Of a stretch of 64,000 nucleotides of DNA, positions 30,196 to 40,300 are shown piece by piece. The position numbers and the translations under genes are program-made. Position 1 is the stretch's first letter, and each line of letters begins with the position of its first letter. The notes beneath the pieces are model-generated. The model did not search any database. It was given only the letters and a program-made list of their open reading frames with translations, and was not told where the DNA came from. The DNA lies in the NCBI RefSeq assembly GCF_001431595.1, contig NZ_LDJO01000026.1, positions 62,001-126,000 of the forward strand, given 5' to 3'. This stretch comes from Stenotrophomonas acidaminiphila. GTDB taxonomy: Bacteria; Pseudomonadota; Gammaproteobacteria; Xanthomonadales; Xanthomonadaceae.

Positions 30196-31920
30196 ATGAC
30201 CGCGCTGCGCCTGCATGGCCATGGCGCATCGCGCGGCAGCGCGCTCGGGCGCGCCCGCGTGCGCCTGCCGCATGCGCAGGAAGTCACCGAGAAGCGCATT
30301 GCCGCCAGCGCCGTGGAGGCCGAACTGCAGCGCCTGCACCAGGCCATCGAATCGGCCCGCGCGGAAATGCGCGAGCTGCGCCAGCGCCTGCAGGGCGCGC
30401 TGCCGGCCGAGGTCGGCGAGTTCCTCGACCTGCACGCCATGCTGCTGGACGACCCCGAACTGCTGCTGGCGCTGGACGAACTCATCCGCAGCCAGCGCTA
30501 CAGCGCGGCCTATGCCCTGCGCCTGCAGCGCGACACCCTGGCGCAGGTGTTCGAGGGCATGGAGGACGACTACCTGCGCAGCCGGCTGGACGACCTGGAC
30601 CACGTCATCGGCCGCATCAACGCATTCCTGCACAAGCGCCCGACCGGCATGAAGGGCCTAGCGGGCGAAATCCTGGTGTGCGAGAACGTCGCCCCCTCGG
30701 AGCTGGCGCAGCTGCAGTCGCAGGGCGTGGTCGGCATCGTCACCAGCGCCGGCAGCCCGCTGTCGCACAGCGCCATCCTCGCGCGCAGCCTGCACCTGCC
30801 GCTGGTGGTCGGGGCCAGCGGCGTGCTGCACCGGATCAACGACGGCGACGTGCTGATCCTGGACGGCGGCAGCGGCGAAGTGGTGCTGGAACCGGCTGCC
30901 GACGACCTGCGCCAGTACCGCCAGCGCCTGCGCGAGCTGGCGCGCGAACAGCGCGAGCTCGGCCACCTGCGCTCCAAGCCGAGCCGCACCCTGGACGGGG
31001 TGGACATCACCCTGCTGGCCAACGCCGAATCGCGCGAGGACGTGGCCCACGCACACACCCTGGGCGCGCACGGGCTGGGCCTGTACCGCACCGAGTTCCT
31101 GTTCCTGCAGCGCAACGGCCTGCCCGACGAGGAGGAACAGTTCCATCACTACCGCGACGCCGTGCTCGGCATGAGCGGCCGGCCGGTGACCATCCGCATC
31201 CTCGACCTGGGCGCGGACAAGGCCGATCGCAGCGGGCTGGTGCTGGGCCGCGAGGAAAACCCGGCGCTGGGCCTGCGCGGCATCCGCCTGCTGCTGGCGC
31301 ATCCGAAGGTCGCCGACACCCAGCTGCGCGCGCTGCTGCGCGCGTCCGGCTACGGGCCGGTGCGCATCCTGGTGCCGATGGTCAGCACCCGCGAGGAGAT
31401 CCTCGCGCTCAAGCGGCGCATGACCCGGCAGGTGGCGGCGCTGCGCGAGGAAGGCCACGTGCTGGCCGAGCACGTGCCGGTCGGCGCGATGATCGAGGTG
31501 CCGGCCGCGGCCATCGCCCTGCCGACCTTCATCGACCAGGTCGATTTCCTCTCGGTCGGCACCAATGACCTGGTGCAGTACCTGCTGGCGGCCGACCGCA
31601 ACAACGAGGCGGTGGGCGAGCTGTATTCGCCGCTGCACCCGGCAGTGCTGCAGTTGCTGGCGCAGGTGATCGGCACCGCGCGCGCGCATGCCACGCCGCT
31701 GTCGGTGTGCGGCGAGATCGCCGGCGACCCGCGCATGACGCCGCTGCTGCTGGCCCTGGGCCTGACCGAGTTCAGCCTGCACCCGGCGACCCTGCTGGAA
31801 GTGCGCCGGGCGATCCGCGACTGCAACCATGGCGAACTGCGCGCGCGCGCCGGCAAGCTGCTGCAGGCACGCGACCGCCGCGGCATCGAGCGCTGGCTCG
31901 CGGGCGCCTGCCCCCCCTGA
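30196..31920 (+). CDS. ptsI: Phosphoenolpyruvate-protein phosphotransferase (EI)
   Basis: A 574-residue EI that starts the PTS phosphate chain from PEP. The HPr-binding helical domain lies within about residues 25-145; the phosphorylated His191 is in GSPLSHSAILARSLHLP; the PEP-binding barrel has LYRTEFLFL, ILDLGADKADR, RGIRLLLAHP, IEVPAAA, FLSVGTNDLVQYLLAADRN and SVCGEIAGDP. No N-terminal GAF domain, so it is the PtsI form rather than PtsP. GGAGG lies 10 bases before the start. Confidence 0.95.
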   Translation: MTALRLHGHGASRGSALGRARVRLPHAQEVTEKRIAASAVEAELQRLHQAIESARAEMRELRQRLQGALPAEVGEFLDLHAMLLDDPELLLALDELIRSQRYSAAYALRLQRDTLAQVFEGMEDDYLRSRLDDLDHVIGRINAFLHKRPTGMKGLAGEILVCENVAPSELAQLQSQGVVGIVTSAGSPLSHSAILARSLHLPLVVGASGVLHRINDGDVLILDGGSGEVVLEPAADDLRQYRQRLRELAREQRELGHLRSKPSRTLDGVDITLLANAESREDVAHAHTLGAHGLGLYRTEFLFLQRNGLPDEEEQFHHYRDAVLGMSGRPVTIRILDLGADKADRSGLVLGREENPALGLRGIRLLLAHPKVADTQLRALLRASGYGPVRILVPMVSTREEILALKRRMTRQVAALREEGHVLAEHVPVGAMIEVPAAAIALPTFIDQVDFLSVGTNDLVQYLLAADRNNEAVGELYSPLHPAVLQLLAQVIGTARAHATPLSVCGEIAGDPRMTPLLLALGLTEFSLHPATLLEVRRAIRDCNHGELRARAGKLLQARDRRGIERWLAGACPP

Positions 31921-31957
31921 ACGCTGGCGCCCGGACGCCGCGCATCCACGCAGAGGG

Positions 31958-31993
31958 TGTGCACTGAAACACCGGCGCGTGATAATGACGCGC
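31958..31993 (+). promoter_or_regulatory. Possible mgtE promoter with flanking inverted repeat
   Basis: A good -10 (GATAAT, 31981-31986) is embedded in an inverted repeat GCGCGT (31975-31980) / ACGCGC (31988-31993). A weak -35-like hexamer (TGTGCA) lies 17 bases upstream. The repeat could be an operator or chance in GC-rich DNA. Confidence 0.4.
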
Positions 31994-32048
31994 CCGACAC
32001 CTTCCTTGCCGCATCCTGCATCGCGGCCCTCCCGTTCCCGGAGTCCCG

Positions 32049-33410
32049 ATGGCCGAAGCCGTACGCCACGACAAGACCGCGCGCCAGCTGCGCATGCTTT
32101 CCGACGCGCTGGACAGTGGCCGGCTGGGGCCGGTGCGGCGGCTGGTCAACACGCTGGCGCCGGCGGAGATCGGCAACCTGCTCGAATCGCTGCCGCCGGG
32201 CAAGCGCGAGGTGGTGTGGGGCCTGGTCGACCAGGAAGACGACGGCGAGGTGCTGGTCCACGTCGGCGAGGAAGTGCGTGAAAGCCTGCTGGCCGACATG
32301 GACCCGGACGAGATCATCGCCGCGGTCGAAGACCTGGACATCGATGACCTGGCCGACCTGGTCGAGGACCTGCCCGACACGGTCATCGACGAAGTGCTCA
32401 AGTCGATGGACCGCGAGAACCGCGAGCGGCTGGAGCAGGTGCTGTCCTACCCGGAGGACACCGCCGGGCGCCTGATGAACCCCGACGTGGTCACCGTGCG
32501 CGCGGACGTCAACATCGACGTGGTGCTGCGCTACCTGCGACTGCGCGGCGAACTGCCCGACCACACCGACTACCTGTACGTGGTCAGCCGCCGCCACCAG
32601 TACCTGGGCCGGGTGTCGCTGGCCTCGCTGGTCACCCACGAGGACAGCACACCGATCAACCGCCTGGTCGACGACGAACAACCGGCCATCGACGTGGGCG
32701 AGAGCGCCGACGAGGTCGCGCGGCAGTTCTCCGACCATGACTGGGTGTCGGCACCGGTGGTGGACGACAACAACATCCTGATCGGGCGCATCACCATCGA
32801 CGACGTGGTGGACATCATCCGTGCCCAGGCCGAGCACCAGGCGCTGGGCGCGGCCGGCCTGGACGAGGACGAAGACCTGTTCAGCCCGGTCTGGCGCGCC
32901 ATGCGGCGGCGCCTGGTGTGGCTGTTCGTCAACCTGTGCACGGCGTTCGTCGCCGCCAACGTGGTCGGCCAGTTCGAAGGCACCATCGACAAGCTGGTGG
33001 CGCTGGCGGTGCTGATGCCGATGGTCGCCGGCCTCGGCGGCAACGCCGGCACCCAGGTGCTGGCGCTGATGGTGCGCGGCCTGGCGCTGGGCCAGGTGGG
33101 CGCCTCCAACGTGAAGGCGCTGCTGTGGAAGGAACTGCGCGTGGCCCTGCTCAACGGCCTGCTGATGGGCGCGGTGCTGGGGCTGATCGTGCTGGTCTGG
33201 TTCCACAACCCCGGCTTGTCGCTGGTGATCTTCATCGCCCTGACCTGCAACCTGCTGCTGGCGGCGTCGGCCGGGGTACTGATCCCGATGACGCTCAAGC
33301 GGCTGGGGTTCGACCCGGCCCTGGCCAGCGGCATCTTCCTGACCGCCATCACCGACTCGATGGGTTTCTTCACCTTCCTCGGCCTGGCCACCCTGGTGCT
33401 GCTGCGCTGA
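32049..33410 (+). CDS. mgtE: Magnesium transporter MgtE
   Basis: A 453-residue Mg2+ channel. The cytoplasmic N-domain (residues about 15-125) is acidic and superhelical; two CBS domains follow (LMNPDVVTVRADVNIDVVL, and VSAPVVDDNNILIGRITIDD), then five C-terminal transmembrane helices containing LMPMVAGLGGNAGTQVLAL, the pore signature. The N and CBS domains close the channel when cytosolic Mg2+ is high. Confidence 0.95.
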   Translation: MAEAVRHDKTARQLRMLSDALDSGRLGPVRRLVNTLAPAEIGNLLESLPPGKREVVWGLVDQEDDGEVLVHVGEEVRESLLADMDPDEIIAAVEDLDIDDLADLVEDLPDTVIDEVLKSMDRENRERLEQVLSYPEDTAGRLMNPDVVTVRADVNIDVVLRYLRLRGELPDHTDYLYVVSRRHQYLGRVSLASLVTHEDSTPINRLVDDEQPAIDVGESADEVARQFSDHDWVSAPVVDDNNILIGRITIDDVVDIIRAQAEHQALGAAGLDEDEDLFSPVWRAMRRRLVWLFVNLCTAFVAANVVGQFEGTIDKLVALAVLMPMVAGLGGNAGTQVLALMVRGLALGQVGASNVKALLWKELRVALLNGLLMGAVLGLIVLVWFHNPGLSLVIFIALTCNLLLAASAGVLIPMTLKRLGFDPALASGIFLTAITDSMGFFTFLGLATLVLLR

Positions 33411-33429
33411 GCCGCGCACCCGCGATCAC

Positions 33430-33449
33430 GGCCGGCACTGCGGCCGGCC
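33430..33449 (+). terminator. Weak hairpin after mgtE
   Basis: A 7-bp stem, GGCCGGC (33430-33436) with GCCGGCC (33443-33449), 6-base loop, no T tract, 20 bases after the mgtE stop. Confidence 0.25.
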
Positions 33450-33479
33450 CTCACGTGCCCCCTACGCCGGACACCCCCG

Positions 33480-33746
33480 ATGACCACCACCCTCAGCGAC
33501 TACTACCAGCCCGGATGGCGCGACCATCGCCACACCTGCCCCGCCTGCGAATGGCAGGGCAGCTCCCGGCAGATGGAGCTGGAACTGCACGACGAGCAGA
33601 GCGAGTACGCCTGCCCGCAATGCGAGTTCCCGTTGCTGGTGGTGCTGCACCCGGACCTGCCGCAGGTCCAGGCCGCCGCCGCGGCCGGCAATGCCGAGGC
33701 CGCCGGACAGCTGGCCATCCTGGCCAGCGCGCCACGCCGCGGATGA
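33480..33746 (+). CDS. Small zinc-ribbon protein
   Basis: An 88-residue protein. Two CxxC knuckles (CPAC at residues 20-23, CPQC at 44-47) with spacing typical of a zinc ribbon form most of the protein; the C-terminus is Ala-rich and helical. I do not assign a family. It lacks a signal peptide, so is cytoplasmic. It lies between mgtE and a lipoprotein esterase on the same strand. Confidence 0.65.
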   Translation: MTTTLSDYYQPGWRDHRHTCPACEWQGSSRQMELELHDEQSEYACPQCEFPLLVVLHPDLPQVQAAAAAGNAEAAGQLAILASAPRRG

Positions 33747-33813
33747 TGCGGCGCACCGGGCACCGGCCTGCCATCACCGCTACGATGCCGGCATCCCCGG
33801 CGCGGAACGTCCC

Positions 33814-34614
33814 ATGGCCTTGCCCCGTCTGCATCACCTTGCCCTGCTCGTGCTGATGGCCGTCGCTGGCGGCTGCGCCTCGCTTGCCGGCAGCGGCGAC
33901 GGCCGGTTCGTCGCCCGCAGCGTCGAGCTCGATGGCGTGCGCATGCCCTACCAGGTATTCGTCCCGGCGGCGTCGGCGCGCGGGACCGGTGCGCTGCCGG
34001 TGGTGCTGTTCCTGCACGGCTCGGGCGAACGCGGCGACGACGGCAGGCGCCAGACCGAAGTCGGGCTGGGCCCCTACCTGCGCGCCCATGCGGCGGATTT
34101 CCCCGCGCTGGCGGTGCTGCCGCAGGTGGCCAGGGACGAGGAGTGGAGCGGACGCAACGCGCGCCTGGCGGTCGCTGCGCTCGATGCGGCGATCCGCGAG
34201 TTCGGAGCCGACCGCGGGCGCCAGTACCTGACCGGCATGTCGATGGGCGGCTACGGCAGCTGGAACATCGCCCTGGCCGACCCGGGGCGCTTCGCCGCGC
34301 TGGTACCGGTATGCGGCGCGGTGCGCCCTCCGCGCGCCGAACGGCCGGGCCTGCGGGTCGAGGCCGTCGCCGCGGAGGCCGACCCCTACCAGGCCATGGC
34401 CCTGCGCCTGAAGGACACCCCGGTCTGGATCTTCCATGGCGCGCGCGACGACGTGGTGCGGCCGGACGACGACCGCCGGCTGCATGCAGCCTTCCAGCAG
34501 GCCGACGCGCGCGATGTGCGTTACACCGAGTACCCGCAGGGCAACCACAACGCCTGGGACGCCACCTACGCCGACCCGGCGATGTGGCAGTGGCTGTTCG
34601 CGCAGCGCCGGTAA
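33814..34614 (+). CDS. Lipoprotein esterase/phospholipase of the alpha/beta-hydrolase fold
   Basis: A 266-residue protein. The signal peptide ends in a lipobox (AGGC, Cys about residue 21). The hydrolase domain has VVLFLHGSGERGDDG (oxyanion region), the nucleophile elbow TGMSMGGYGSW (GMSMG), and the late FHGARDDVVRPDDDR and GNHNAWD segments that supply catalytic Asp and His. This pattern fits the Esterase PHB/phospholipase-like family of secreted carboxylesterases. The substrate is not predictable. The start at 33814 begins the signal peptide. Confidence 0.82.
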   Translation: MALPRLHHLALLVLMAVAGGCASLAGSGDGRFVARSVELDGVRMPYQVFVPAASARGTGALPVVLFLHGSGERGDDGRRQTEVGLGPYLRAHAADFPALAVLPQVARDEEWSGRNARLAVAALDAAIREFGADRGRQYLTGMSMGGYGSWNIALADPGRFAALVPVCGAVRPPRAERPGLRVEAVAAEADPYQAMALRLKDTPVWIFHGARDDVVRPDDDRRLHAAFQQADARDVRYTEYPQGNHNAWDATYADPAMWQWLFAQRR

Positions 34615-34647
34615 CGCCAGCCGCGGGCCGGCGCCGCGACGCGCCGC

Positions 34648-35598
34648 TCAGCCCAGCAGGGTTTCCAGCACCGCCATGCGCACGGCCACGCCGTTGGCGA
34701 CCTGGCGCAGCACCCACGACTGCGGACCGTCGGCCACTTCGTCGGTGACTTCCACGCCGCGGTTGATCGGGCCCGGATGCAGGACCGCCGCGTCGCTGGC
34801 GGCACGCCGCAGGCGCGTGGCGGTGAGGCCGTACTCGGCGTGGTACTGCTCCAGCGACGGCACCAGGCCTTCTTCCATGCGCTCGCGCTGCAGGCGCAGC
34901 ATCATCAGCGCGTCGGCACCTTCGAGCATGGCATCGAAGTCCTGGCCGACCACGCAGCCGCGCAGCGTGTCTTCGTCCGGCAACAGCGACTGCGGGCCGC
35001 AGACGCGGATTTCGCCGACGCCCAGCGTGTGCAGCGCATGCAGGTCGGTGCGCGCCACGCGCGAGTGCTTCACGTCGCCGACGATCAGCACCTTCAGTTT
35101 CGAGAAGTCCGGGCCCTTGGCCTGGCGCAGGGTCAGCATGTCCAGCAGGCCCTGGGTCGGATGCGCGCTGCGGCCGTCGCCGGCGTTGACCAGCGCGGTG
35201 CCCTCGCCCGCGGCGGCGGCCAGCTCGGCCACCGCGCCGTCGTCGGGATGGCGCACCACGAAGCCGCGCACGCCCATCGCCTCCAGGTTGCGCAGCGTGT
35301 CGCAGGCGGTCTCGCCCTTGCGCGTGGACGAGGTGGAGGCGTCGAAGTTCAGCACGTCCGCGCCCAGCCGCTGCGCGGCCAGCTGGAACGAACTGCGGGT
35401 GCGGGTGGACGGTTCGAAGAACAGCGTGCACACCGCGGTGCCGGCCAGCACCCCGCGCTTGTTGCCGACACGGCCCACCGCCGCGTCGCGGATCTGCCCG
35501 GCGCGGTCCAGCAGCTGCAGCAGGTGTTCGCGCGGCAGCCCCTCCAGGGTCAGCAGGTGGCGCAGGCGTCCGTCGGCATCGAGTTGGGAGGCGGTCAT
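34648..35598 (-). CDS. pyrB: Aspartate carbamoyltransferase catalytic subunit
   Basis: A 316-residue enzyme of pyrimidine synthesis. The carbamoyl-phosphate loop FFEPSTRTRSSF is at about residues 60-71; HPTQGLLDM, VGDVKHSRVARTD, MMLRLQRERM and HPGPINRGVE are the other landmarks. It ends the ruvX-pyrB minus-strand run. No pyrI or dihydroorotase-like pyrC' is adjacent in the window. Confidence 0.95.
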   Translation of the reverse strand: MTASQLDADGRLRHLLTLEGLPREHLLQLLDRAGQIRDAAVGRVGNKRGVLAGTAVCTLFFEPSTRTRSSFQLAAQRLGADVLNFDASTSSTRKGETACDTLRNLEAMGVRGFVVRHPDDGAVAELAAAAGEGTALVNAGDGRSAHPTQGLLDMLTLRQAKGPDFSKLKVLIVGDVKHSRVARTDLHALHTLGVGEIRVCGPQSLLPDEDTLRGCVVGQDFDAMLEGADALMMLRLQRERMEEGLVPSLEQYHAEYGLTATRLRRAASDAAVLHPGPINRGVEVTDEVADGPQSWVLRQVANGVAVRMAVLETLLG

Positions 35599-35613
35599 GG
35601 CAGGTCTTGGGGG

Positions 35614-36081
35614 TCAGGAAACGGGAGTGGCGTCGCCGGGGGCGGACAGCCAGCGTTCGATGATGACCGCGGCGGCGACCGCGTCCAGGTTGGCGGCGTC
35701 GCGACGGCGCTTGCGGCCCTCGGCGCGCTCGGTGGCGAAGCGTCGCGCGGCCTCCACCGAACTGGAGCGCTCGTCCACCAGCAGCACCGGCAGCCGGTAG
35801 CGCTGCAGCAGCTGCCGGGCGAAGGCCTGCGCGCGCTTGCGGTTGGGCTGGTCGTCGCCGTCCAGGGTCAGCGGGTCGCCGACGATCAGGCCATGCGGGC
35901 GCCATTCGCGCTGCAGCCGGTCGAGCGCGGGCCAGTCGGGGCCGTCGCCGCGCACCTCGACCACCGCCAGGGCACGTGCGCCCACGCTGTAGGCGCTGCC
36001 GATGGCCACGCCGATGCGGCGCGATCCGACGTCGAAGCCCAGCACGGTGCTGTCGGCCGAAAGCGGCGCCGGATCAGGCAT
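35614..36081 (-). CDS. ruvX: Holliday junction resolvase-like RuvX/YqgF
   Basis: A 155-residue RNase H-fold protein: [17 protein letters not shown] (first catalytic Asp), [12 protein letters not shown], and [15 protein letters not shown] (Glu). In E. coli it is linked to 16S rRNA 5' processing and it is essential. Its start lies 8 bases inside the yqgE gene, a nearly universal pairing. Confidence 0.94.
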   Translation of the reverse strand: MPDPAPLSADSTVLGFDVGSRRIGVAIGSAYSVGARALAVVEVRGDGPDWPALDRLQREWRPHGLIVGDPLTLDGDDQPNRKRAQAFARQLLQRYRLPVLLVDERSSSVEAARRFATERAEGRKRRRDAANLDAVAAAVIIERWLSAPGDATPVS

Positions 36082-36640
36082 GGCCGCTGTACCCGGCCAG
36101 GCGGAACAGGTCCACGCCGATGCGCGAGGCGGCCAGTTGCCAGCGCTCGTCCAGCGGCGCGTCGAACAGCACCACCGGGTCGGCCGGCACGGTCAGCCAG
36201 CTGTCCTCGGCCAGTTCCTGCTCCAGCTGCCCGGCACCCCAGCCGGCGCAGCCCAGGGTGACCAGCGCATTGCGCGGGCCATCGCCACGGGCCATGGCCT
36301 CGAGGATGTCGCGCGAGGTCGTCAGGTACAGGCCCTGGCCCACCGCCAGGCTGGAATCCCAGTCGCGGGCATCGTCGTGGATGACGAAACCGCGCCCGGT
36401 GTGCACCGGGCCGCCATTGAGCACCGGCACGGCGCGCAGGCGCTCGTCGCCGGTGTCGATCTCCATCTGCGAGAGCACTTCGCCGAGGGTGTATTCCGAG
36501 GGCTGGTTGACCACTACGCCCATGGCGCCGTTGTCGTCGTGCTGGCAGATCAGCGCGACGCTGCGCGCGAATGCCGAATCGGTCAGCGAGGGCAAGGCGA
36601 CCAGCAGGTGATTGGCCAGATTGTCGAAGTGCGTGGACAT
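36074..36640 (-). CDS. YqgE/AlgH family protein (UPF0301)
   Basis: A 188-residue protein of the UPF0301 family, with [54 protein letters not shown] and [14 protein letters not shown]. Function is not settled; in Pseudomonas AlgH affects alginate transcription. It is the first gene of yqgE-ruvX-pyrB and diverges from tag. Confidence 0.93.
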   Translation of the reverse strand: MSTHFDNLANHLLVALPSLTDSAFARSVALICQHDDNGAMGVVVNQPSEYTLGEVLSQMEIDTGDERLRAVPVLNGGPVHTGRGFVIHDDARDWDSSLAVGQGLYLTTSRDILEAMARGDGPRNALVTLGCAGWGAGQLEQELAEDSWLTVPADPVVLFDAPLDERWQLAASRIGVDLFRLAGYSGHA

Positions 36641-36738
36641 GGCCGCATTCTACCGTCAGCCACGCGGCCGCGCCCGGAGCGCGCCGCCGGCGCAGGCATG
36701 CACGCCTATACTGGCCCGCCCAGGGTCCATCGCCGCCC

Positions 36739-37284
36739 ATGAGCGCCTATTGCGACATCGCGCCCGGTCATCCGGTCCACGCCCACTACCACGCCCGCGA
36801 GTACGGATTCCCGCAGCGTGCGGAGCAGGAACTGTTCGAGCGCCTGCTGCTGGAGATCAACCAGGCCGGGCTGAGCTGGGAAACCATCCTGCGCAAGCGC
36901 GAGGGTTTCCGCCGCGCCTACCACGGCTTCGACGTGGATGTCGTGGCGGCCTACGGCGAGGCAGACATCGCCCGCCTGCTGGGTGATGCCGGCATCATCC
37001 GCAACCGGCTCAAGGTGCTGGCCGCCATCCACAATGCCGGGGTGATCCGCGCCCTGCGCGACTCGCACGGCGGCTTCGCGCAGTGGCTGGACGCGCACCA
37101 CCCGCGGCCCAAAGCCGACTGGGTGAAGCTGTTCAAGAGGACGTTCCGCTTCACCGGCGGCGAGATCACCGGCGAATTCCTGATGAGCCTGGGCTACCTG
37201 CCCGGCGCGCACCGCGATGACTGCCCGGTGATGGCCGACATCCGCGCGGCGTCGCCGCCGTGGCTGGGCGGCGCCGGCGGCTGA
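36739..37284 (+). CDS. tag: DNA-3-methyladenine glycosylase I
   Basis: A 181-residue base-excision glycosylase removing 3-methyladenine. An N-terminal Cys5 and His17-region pair with a C-terminal HRDDC to form the zinc snap typical of Tag. The active-site region INQAGLSWETILRKREGFR contains the catalytic Glu. The start at 36739 is preceded by the divergent yqgE promoter region; the longer open frame upstream is shadow. Confidence 0.93.
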   Translation: MSAYCDIAPGHPVHAHYHAREYGFPQRAEQELFERLLLEINQAGLSWETILRKREGFRRAYHGFDVDVVAAYGEADIARLLGDAGIIRNRLKVLAAIHNAGVIRALRDSHGGFAQWLDAHHPRPKADWVKLFKRTFRFTGGEITGEFLMSLGYLPGAHRDDCPVMADIRAASPPWLGGAGG

Positions 37285-37319
37285 TTGCGCCAGGCGCCGG
37301 CCGGCGCCGTTCCGCCGTG

Positions 37320-37377
37320 GCGCCAGGCCCCGGCCCGGGCGCCTGGCGCACACCTGCCGCGCCTGCGCGGCGGCAGG
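37320..37377. terminator. Hairpins between convergent tag and outer-membrane gene
   Basis: Two hairpins lie in the 94-bp gap: GCGCCAGG (37320-37327) with CCTGGCGC (37342-37349), and CCTGCCGC (37353-37360) with GCGGCAGG (37370-37377). A further GCGCCAGGCGCC copy sits at 37287. They are suited to stop transcription from both sides, although T tracts are absent. Confidence 0.45.
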
Positions 37378-37378
37378 C

Positions 37379-40300
37379 TCAGTAGCGACCGCTCAGGTTC
37401 ACGAACCAGCCCTCGTGGTCGTAGTCGAAGTCGGTCAGGTCGTCGCTGAACTCGGTGAAGTTGTAACCGGCGCCGATGCGGAAGTTCCCGCTCAGGTCGC
37501 GGTCCACGCCCACCAGGAAGCCCTGCCGGGTGCCCCCGTCCTTGACCTGCAGCTGGCGGTATTCGCCCAGCGCATGCCACTGCGCGCGCAGTTCGTAGCG
37601 CGCCTGGATGGCACCGAAGGTGGTGGCCGAATCCAGCCACACGCCGGCCCCGCGACCCATGCGCACCTCGCCTTCGCGGCGGGCCAGCTTGCCGGCGAAT
37701 TCCCAGTGCTGGTCGTGGCGGTAGACGCCCTCGAACGAGACGATCTGCGAACGCTGGTCGTACTGCGCGCCGCCCAGCTGGCCCATCGACGCCAGGTCGT
37801 AGAGGTAGGTGTAGCGGCCGAACAGGCCCCAGCGGGTGCTGTTCCAGGGACGATAGGCGAAGCCGAAATTGCCTTCGACGAAACGGGCGCCCGCGGCGGG
37901 ATCCAGGCGGTCGTCGGTATCGGCGTAGTTGAAGCGCGCGGCGATGCGCCAACTGTCGTTGATGCGGTGGGTCATGCGTGTGGTGCTGACCCACTGCTCG
38001 CGACGCTCGGCACCGCTGTCGCGGCGCCATTCCAGCTTGCTCTGCCAATCGGTATCGGGCGAGGTGCGCCCGCCGGAAATGCTGGCTGCGCGCCGCTCGA
38101 CCACGCCGCCGCCCGTGCTCTCCAGTTCGCCGTTGGACAGGGTGAAACCGGTGTTCCAGCCCTGCGCCGGGTAGAAATCCATGCCGAAGGTATGCGCCAG
38201 CCCGGCCTCGCCGCGCTCCTTCAGGAACTGGCTTTCGTTGAACACGTTGACCTGGCTGGAAACCCGCCAGCGCTGCCCCAGCGTCCAGCCGTTCTGCCCA
38301 CCCGGATTGAACAGCGGGTCGCGTTCGGTGGTATCGGCCGAATAGGTGTAGCCACCGTAGAAGGCGTGCTCCGGGCTGATGCGGTACTCGGCATTGAGCG
38401 TGGCGGCGTTGCCACGGTCGCCGTCGGTCACTTCCGCGCCCACCGACGAGTTGTTGCCGAACAGGTGCTTGGCACCGAGGGTAAAGGCATCGTTGTCGGC
38501 GTACTTGCCGCCGTCGTCGTCCACGGTCAGCTGGGCCACGCCGTACAGCTCCATCGTGGCGCCGAAGCGGTGCAGGTACTTGACCGCCGCCAGCGTGCCG
38601 ACCGCATCGAGGTAGCTGCCCTGCTGATCGACCCTGCGCAGTTCGCCACTGAGGGTCCCCGCGTCGCTGGCCTGCCATTGCAGCGAGGCCTGGGCCTGGG
38701 CCAGCGTGTCGGCACCGCGCTCGGCGCGGGTGTAGCGGGTGTACAGGCCCAGGTTCGGGGTGAACTGGCCCAGCATCTCGGCGCCGTATTCGGTCACCGG
38801 CAGGCCCGTGTCGTAGCGGGACACGGAATAGCCGGCGTCGGTCTGGCGCCACCATGCACCGGCGGCCCAGTCCTGTTCGGTCCAGCCCAGCTCCCTGAAA
38901 TTGGCGCGGGCTTCGAGCGAGCGGGCATCGCCCTTGCGGTTCAACGCGGTGTCGTTCTGCTGGATGAAGCTCAGGCCGCCGTTGTCGGAGAAGAACGCCG
39001 GCACGCCGAAGGATTCGGTATGCGCGTACTCGGCCTTCAGGTAGGTGCCCTTGCCGGCCTGCAGGGTGAGGTCGGCGCCCTTGAGCGTGTAGTCCTCGCC
39101 GGCCCGGTTCTCGTCGACCCAGGTCGCGCCAAGGCCGACGTGGTCGCCGATCCAGTGCTTGCCACGGAAGCCCACGGTCACGTCATCGGCATCGAAGCCG
39201 GTCGGCACCCACTCGTAGTCGACCAGCAGGCGCTGTTCGAAGCCGTCCAGCGGCGCATCGCGGGTCAGGGTCGGGCTGTTGTCGCGGGTGATCTGCGCCA
39301 AGGGGCGGGTCAGCAGGATGCGGCCCTGCAGTTCGTCGATCTCGTAATCGGCCCCGCGCTGCAGCACCACCCGGTTCTCGGTACGGCCGCTGCTGCGGTC
39401 GCGGATCTCCAGGGTCACCACGTCCGAACCGGGCAGCAGGTCGGTATGCCGCAGGTAGTACAGGCTGCCACCGGTGCCGATGAATTCGTTGTGGCCCGGC
39501 GCGGTTTCGGCCTGCGAACCGAATACGCGCAGTTCGCTGCCGGCATCACCCCACCGGTTGCTGGCGTTCGAGCGCCAGTTGAGCGCCGCGCCGTACAGCG
39601 CGCGCTGGTACTGGCCGAACTCGGTCCCGGTCAGGCCGGTGGCGTAGTTGCCCCACAGCGCCTGGTTCTTGTCCCAGTCCATGCGCAGGTAGAACCGGCC
39701 CATCGTGTCCACGTCGCGACGGGTGTTGGAATCGTCGCCGTAGACCGGGTAGTACAGGTCCGGGTCGAGGCGGCGGAAGATGTCCTGCGGATCGGCCTTG
39801 CCGAAACCGTTGAACAGCCGGTCCAGGTCGCGCTCGGTGGTATCGGCCTGCGCCGTCACCAGGTACCGGCCGCGCAGCTTGGCCTTGCCGTAGAACGCCA
39901 GCCGGCCATCGCTGATGACGTCGTCCCGATAGTTGGCGTCGCCACGGAACGGCTCGTTGGAACCGCTGACCTTGTTCTGCGCGATGGTCACGTCGGCCAG
40001 CGCGACGCCGAAGAAGTAGCGCCCGGTGACGTCCACGTCCAGGCGGTGCGCCGGACCACCCTCGCCGCCCACGCCGATGTCGAAACGGTGCGCGCCGACC
40101 GGCATCAGGTACTCGGCGACGAACTTGCGCTCCAGGTCCACCGGATAGCTTTCGCCGTTGATGCTCAGCGCCATGCCCGCGGGGATGTTGCGGCCCTGGA
40201 TGCGGATGCGCGAACCGTACAGCGGGATGTTCTGCTGGCGCAGGCCGCTGCCGGCGAAGACGTCGTCGATCAGGCTCTGGGTCTGCGCCTGCTCGGCGCT

